Positions 33,766-36,576 of a DNA stretch of 36,576 bases are shown in pieces. The notes under the pieces were generated by a model that saw nothing but the letters and a program-made list of their open reading frames with translations, was not told the DNA's origin and did no database searches. Source of the stretch: an uncultured delta proteobacterium (GTDB lineage Bacteria; Desulfobacterota; Desulfobulbia; Desulfobulbales; Desulfocapsaceae); the NCBI GenBank assembly GCA_903875445.1, contig CAIQWD010000097.1, positions 1 to 36,576 of the forward strand, written 5' to 3'. A program made the translations under genes and the position numbers. Position 1 is the first letter of the stretch. The number at the start of each line of letters is the position of its first letter.

Positions 33766-35484
33766 TCATTCAAGAATTGTTTGCTCCATATAGCGTTTTC
33801 TTTTCTGCTCCTTGAGTTTATGGATATCGACGATGACCAGGCCATCGACACAGTTATTGAAGGCCGGATCAATGTTGAAATCAAGGAAGGTCACGCCGCC
33901 CGGTTCGCAGAGTTCGGCATACTGTTTATAAAGTGGAGGTATCGCTGTGCCGAGGTTGTTCAGCAGTGACTTGAGTCTGCGCAAATCACTGCGATAATCA
34001 TCACCAGTGAATTCCTCTGCCAGGGTCGCAAGCGGCAGGGAGAAGCTGAAGGGGTTGCGGGAACAAGAAATCTCGCTTACCCCGGCGAAGTAGAGTTTGT
34101 AGAAATAAACCATGAGTTCCCTGGCCAGACTGGGCATGGCATTGCTGATGCTGACCGCCCCGAAGAGGAAGCGGTATTGCGGGTTTTTTGCGAGAAAGGC
34201 ACCGATCCCGTACCAGAGATAATCAAGACTGCGTTTTCCCCAATAACGCTGCTGCACAAAGCTGCGCCCGAGTTCCAAACCCTCGTGCAGAAATGGGGAG
34301 GATTCCGCATCAAACTTAAAGAGACTGGCGGAATAGAGACCGTCGGGGCCTTTATCTCGAATAATTGTCCCGGCATCGACAAACCGGTAAGCCCCGGCGA
34401 TTTCCAGATCCTCTTCGTCCCAGAGGATGAGATGCCGATAATACCAGTCGAAGTGGTCGAAATCCCGACGCCTGCCGCTCCCTTCTCCGACCGCTCTGAA
34501 GGCCTGCTCGCGCAGTCTGCCGATCTCCCGCATCACCGGCGAGGAGTCAACCGGTTCAAAGAGGTACATGGTTTTGCCGTCCGGCGTTCTACCAAGTCTT
34601 TCGCCTTGACTGATCGCCTTTTTTAAATCGGCCTTCCGTTCCGGGCGCGCGATGGCCGATTCGGTGACAAAAAGAGGCCTCTTGCCGTGTCCGATACGAT
34701 ACACATGTTTTTTAAACAGCTTGACTTTGTCGCTGCGACGGATTGCCGTCCCGCTGTATGCCCGATAGGGAATAATCGAACCGATGGTCATACGGAGTTG
34801 TTTTCTTTCCTGGCGAAACATTTCGCCGACCAGCATTATTGTTGAAAGCGGCCTCGCCAGGATTGATGCAAGATAGAAGGAGACGGAATTGTGCCCGGCG
34901 ATATGTATGGGCAGGATGGGAGCCTTGGCAGTTTCGGCAATTTTCAGAAATCCCCTGTGCCATGGCCCGTCTTTGATCCCCTGGAGACCAAACCTGCTGA
35001 CCTCGCCTGCTGGGAAAATAATTACCGCCTGTTCACCGGCCAGAGCCTCAATTATCCGTTCAATGTGTTTTTTTCGGCTTGTTCCGGTCATATTTTGCAC
35101 GGGCAGGAGCAGGGCACGGAGCGGTGCGATTGCCATCAACAGGCCGTTGGCGACAATCTTCACATCGGAGCGTATTTCATGGACGAGTTTCAAGAGGGTC
35201 AAGCCATCAAGTGATCCGATCGGATGATTGGCAATGATCATCACCCTGCCGGATGCCGGGATGTTTTCCCGCTCGGTGTCGGACACGGCAAAACTGAAGT
35301 GGAAATAGCTGAGGACCTGTTCGATGAACTCGATGCCGCGCAAATGGGGATAGTGTTCGGCAAAATCCTGAAAGGCTTGTTCGTGGAGGAGCCTCCGCAA
35401 CAGGGTCTTGATGATCGGACCACTGATTTTGCGATGGTTCAGGGCGGGGTAATGGTCGGTCACTACCTGATCAATAGTAAACAT
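33766..35484 (-). CDS. olsF: OlsF-like bifunctional acyltransferase (ornithine lipid synthesis)
   Basis: 572 residues in two halves. The N-terminal half (about 60-260) is a PlsC-type acyltransferase with the NHPIGSLDG active-site motif (His87, Asp93) and FPAGEVSRFG, which corresponds to the acyl-acceptor site. The C-terminal half (about 300-520) is an OlsB-like GNAT fold, ERLGRTPDGKTMYLFEPV...LREQAFRAVGEGSGRRRDFDHFDWYYRHLILWD and ELGRSFVQQRYWGKRSLDYLWYGIGAFL. This order matches OlsF of Serratia and Flavobacterium, where one protein makes ornithine lipid: the C-terminal part N-acylates ornithine and the N-terminal part adds the second, ester-linked chain. These lipids lack phosphorus and often replace phospholipids in phosphate starvation, in keeping with the Pst/PhoU genes nearby. 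Confidence 0.8.
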   Translation of the reverse strand: MFTIDQVVTDHYPALNHRKISGPIIKTLLRRLLHEQAFQDFAEHYPHLRGIEFIEQVLSYFHFSFAVSDTERENIPASGRVMIIANHPIGSLDGLTLLKLVHEIRSDVKIVANGLLMAIAPLRALLLPVQNMTGTSRKKHIERIIEALAGEQAVIIFPAGEVSRFGLQGIKDGPWHRGFLKIAETAKAPILPIHIAGHNSVSFYLASILARPLSTIMLVGEMFRQERKQLRMTIGSIIPYRAYSGTAIRRSDKVKLFKKHVYRIGHGKRPLFVTESAIARPERKADLKKAISQGERLGRTPDGKTMYLFEPVDSSPVMREIGRLREQAFRAVGEGSGRRRDFDHFDWYYRHLILWDEEDLEIAGAYRFVDAGTIIRDKGPDGLYSASLFKFDAESSPFLHEGLELGRSFVQQRYWGKRSLDYLWYGIGAFLAKNPQYRFLFGAVSISNAMPSLARELMVYFYKLYFAGVSEISCSRNPFSFSLPLATLAEEFTGDDYRSDLRRLKSLLNNLGTAIPPLYKQYAELCEPGGVTFLDFNIDPAFNNCVDGLVIVDIHKLKEQKRKRYMEQTILE

Positions 35485-35498
35485 GGCACCTGTTCTGG

Positions 35499-36230
35499 TT
35501 AGTCAGCCCTTCCCAGGCTGATGCTCTTAATAAAAGCCGAAGACCTTTCGCCAAAGGCCAATTCCCCGGTATCGACTTCGATGGCAATTCCGGTGACGGG
35601 TGGCATTTCTCGGTCACCGAACCACAAATGAAAGGCCTTGGCTATATCGAGTCTGCTGGTGATCACCTGCCCCGGTTCGGGGTTTCCAAGGCAAACATAT
35701 CTTCCTGTTTTTGAATAGTTTTTGCTGGTATATGGCTGTTGAGGGGGTTCGTTTCTGCCGAGAAACATCCCGATGAACAGGGGGGTGTTGGGCAGAAAAA
35801 GATGATTGCTCGGCAGTACTTCGCCGAAAAAAAGAATGACCATCAACGGTTCATAGTTGTTGCCATAGCGCCAATCAGCCCCTGGAGGATAGGTGTCCAC
35901 CCCCCATTCGATTTCGAGCTGGTTAGGCTGATCGACGTGCAAATCTTTCTTCACCATAAAGCCGAAGGCCTGGCCGGAGGTGGAGATTTTCAGACGTCCG
36001 TTCTCCGATGCAAGATGGATCTTGTTTTCGTCCTGCATCTGTTTTTCTAAGGCAAACCCAAAATTCACCAAATTCTTGTGCAGTGGCGCAGGTAATGTAG
36101 AGAAGTCGATTGCCAGAAGAGAGGTTGCGGCAGGAAGACCTGAACCGTAAAAGGCTTGCCCATAAAGAATTCCCGGGGCGAGGCACATATGCAGTAAAAC
36201 CAGCAAAAACAGGGAGGTGTCGATTCGCAT
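35499..36230 (-). CDS. Exported DUF3047-like protein
   Basis: 243 residues from the ATG at 36230; a TTG at 36242 is less likely. A signal peptide (about 1-24, ending GILYG) marks export. The body is rich in beta strands, with LLAIDFSTLP, a SENGRLKISTSGQAFGFMVKK stretch, QLEIEWGVDTYPPGADWRYGNNYEPLMVILFFG and a late HLWFGDREMPPVTGIAIEVDTGE. The W-x-V-D...D...FFG arrangement and the final IEVDT...A strand recall DUF3047, a periplasmic family of unknown role with a jelly-roll-like fold. The assignment is tentative. It precedes the OlsF-like gene by 14 bases, so they are probably co-transcribed. Confidence 0.6.
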   Translation of the reverse strand: MRIDTSLFLLVLLHMCLAPGILYGQAFYGSGLPAATSLLAIDFSTLPAPLHKNLVNFGFALEKQMQDENKIHLASENGRLKISTSGQAFGFMVKKDLHVDQPNQLEIEWGVDTYPPGADWRYGNNYEPLMVILFFGEVLPSNHLFLPNTPLFIGMFLGRNEPPQQPYTSKNYSKTGRYVCLGNPEPGQVITSRLDIAKAFHLWFGDREMPPVTGIAIEVDTGELAFGERSSAFIKSISLGRAD

Positions 36231-36576
36231 TCGAGTTAACAATATGCCGGCGTTGTCGAGTGTGTGACGATCTTTCGGGGCGAGACCATTCTCTCCCGCC
36301 GAGAAAGCGGTAACCAGATGGAGAATGCCGGAGAAATGTTATGGGAATAATAGAATGAGTATAAATATTGATTAGGAGCCGTCGCAAAATTTCCTGCCCA
36401 TTTTTCGGCAATCAATATTTAAACACATCGTAACTGTATCGTGTCCTTTCGGCAAGCCTGCCTATCTTGCCAGAACAATAGCTGGTAAAGTCCGGTGGGG
36501 GAGTAGGTGCTGGATCTCGTTCAACAAGCGGGAGATGTGAAGTTTTCCTTATAATTCCAGGGCAACCAACCTCGCG
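36231..36576. other. Upstream region at the end of the window
   Basis: These 346 bases before the DUF3047-like start hold the presumed promoter and the inverted repeat at 36362-36421. I see no coding sequence with family resemblance. Confidence 0.35.
36362..36421. repeat. 60-base inverted repeat upstream of the DUF3047-like gene
   Basis: TAAATATTGATT and AATCAATATTTA are perfect 12-bp arms, 36 bases apart, with inner GCCG/CGGC that can extend the pairing. It could be a terminator of a gene beyond the window, a dyad operator, or a small mobile hairpin. It lies 132 bases upstream of the gene start. Confidence 0.4.

Noticed and set aside
1-36576. tRNA, rRNA or CRISPR features
   Set aside because: No cloverleaf-type tRNA sequence, rRNA segment or regularly spaced repeat array was noticed when reading through the window.

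Overview
The window looks like chromosomal DNA of a Gram-negative bacterium, most likely a deltaproteobacterium in the broad sense (Desulfobacterota, possibly Desulfobulbales). I infer this from the mix of gene families: multihaem c-type cytochromes, PIN-PhoH ATPase, OlsF-like acyltransferase, a DUF4388-like/phosphate-binding/OmpA fusion, and potD-first polyamine and Nramp-Usp operons. No rRNA, tRNA or CRISPR array was seen, so the taxonomic call is inference only.

Left part (1-4.4 kb): an OmpR/CusS-type two-component pair on the minus strand, set among gene remains: a cation-diffusion-facilitator fragment, a cytochrome b561 C-terminus and a PDZ-domain C-terminus. An intact 122-residue one-helix membrane protein and a phospholipid-methyltransferase-like gene survive between them. 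From 4.4 to 10.1 kb lies a complete tripartite RND efflux operon (outer-membrane channel, adaptor, pump; minus strand). The tail of a tyrosine recombinase lies just upstream. An exact 18-bp tandem-repeat motif occurs upstream of both the response regulator and the efflux operon, which suggests that the pair controls the pump.

Middle (10.6-24.9 kb): an Nramp metal transporter with a tandem universal stress protein; then a G+C-rich, minus-strand three-gene cytochrome operon coding for a TsdA-like dihaem cytochrome and two multi-helix membrane proteins with C-terminal haem c domains. The operon carries five CXXCH sites and is proposed here as a thiosulfate/tetrathionate-quinone module. A plus-strand polyamine ABC operon (potD-potA-potB-potC) follows, with two strong hairpins between potD and potA, then an EAL-GGDEF protein and a chemoreceptor in the same direction.

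Right part (25-36.2 kb), all minus strand: in order of transcription, a DUF3047-like exported protein, an OlsF-like ornithine-lipid synthase, PIN-PhoH, the DUF4388-like/phosphate-binding/OmpA fusion, a two-cysteine DksA-like factor, phoU, pstS, pstC, pstA and pstB. This is a coherent phosphate-starvation block: high-affinity uptake (PstSCAB), its brake (PhoU), and possibly replacement of phospholipid by phosphorus-free ornithine lipid.

The most interesting items are the cytochrome operon, the shared 18-bp operator-like motif, and the four-part fusion protein that may join cytoplasmic signalling, ligand binding and the cell wall.
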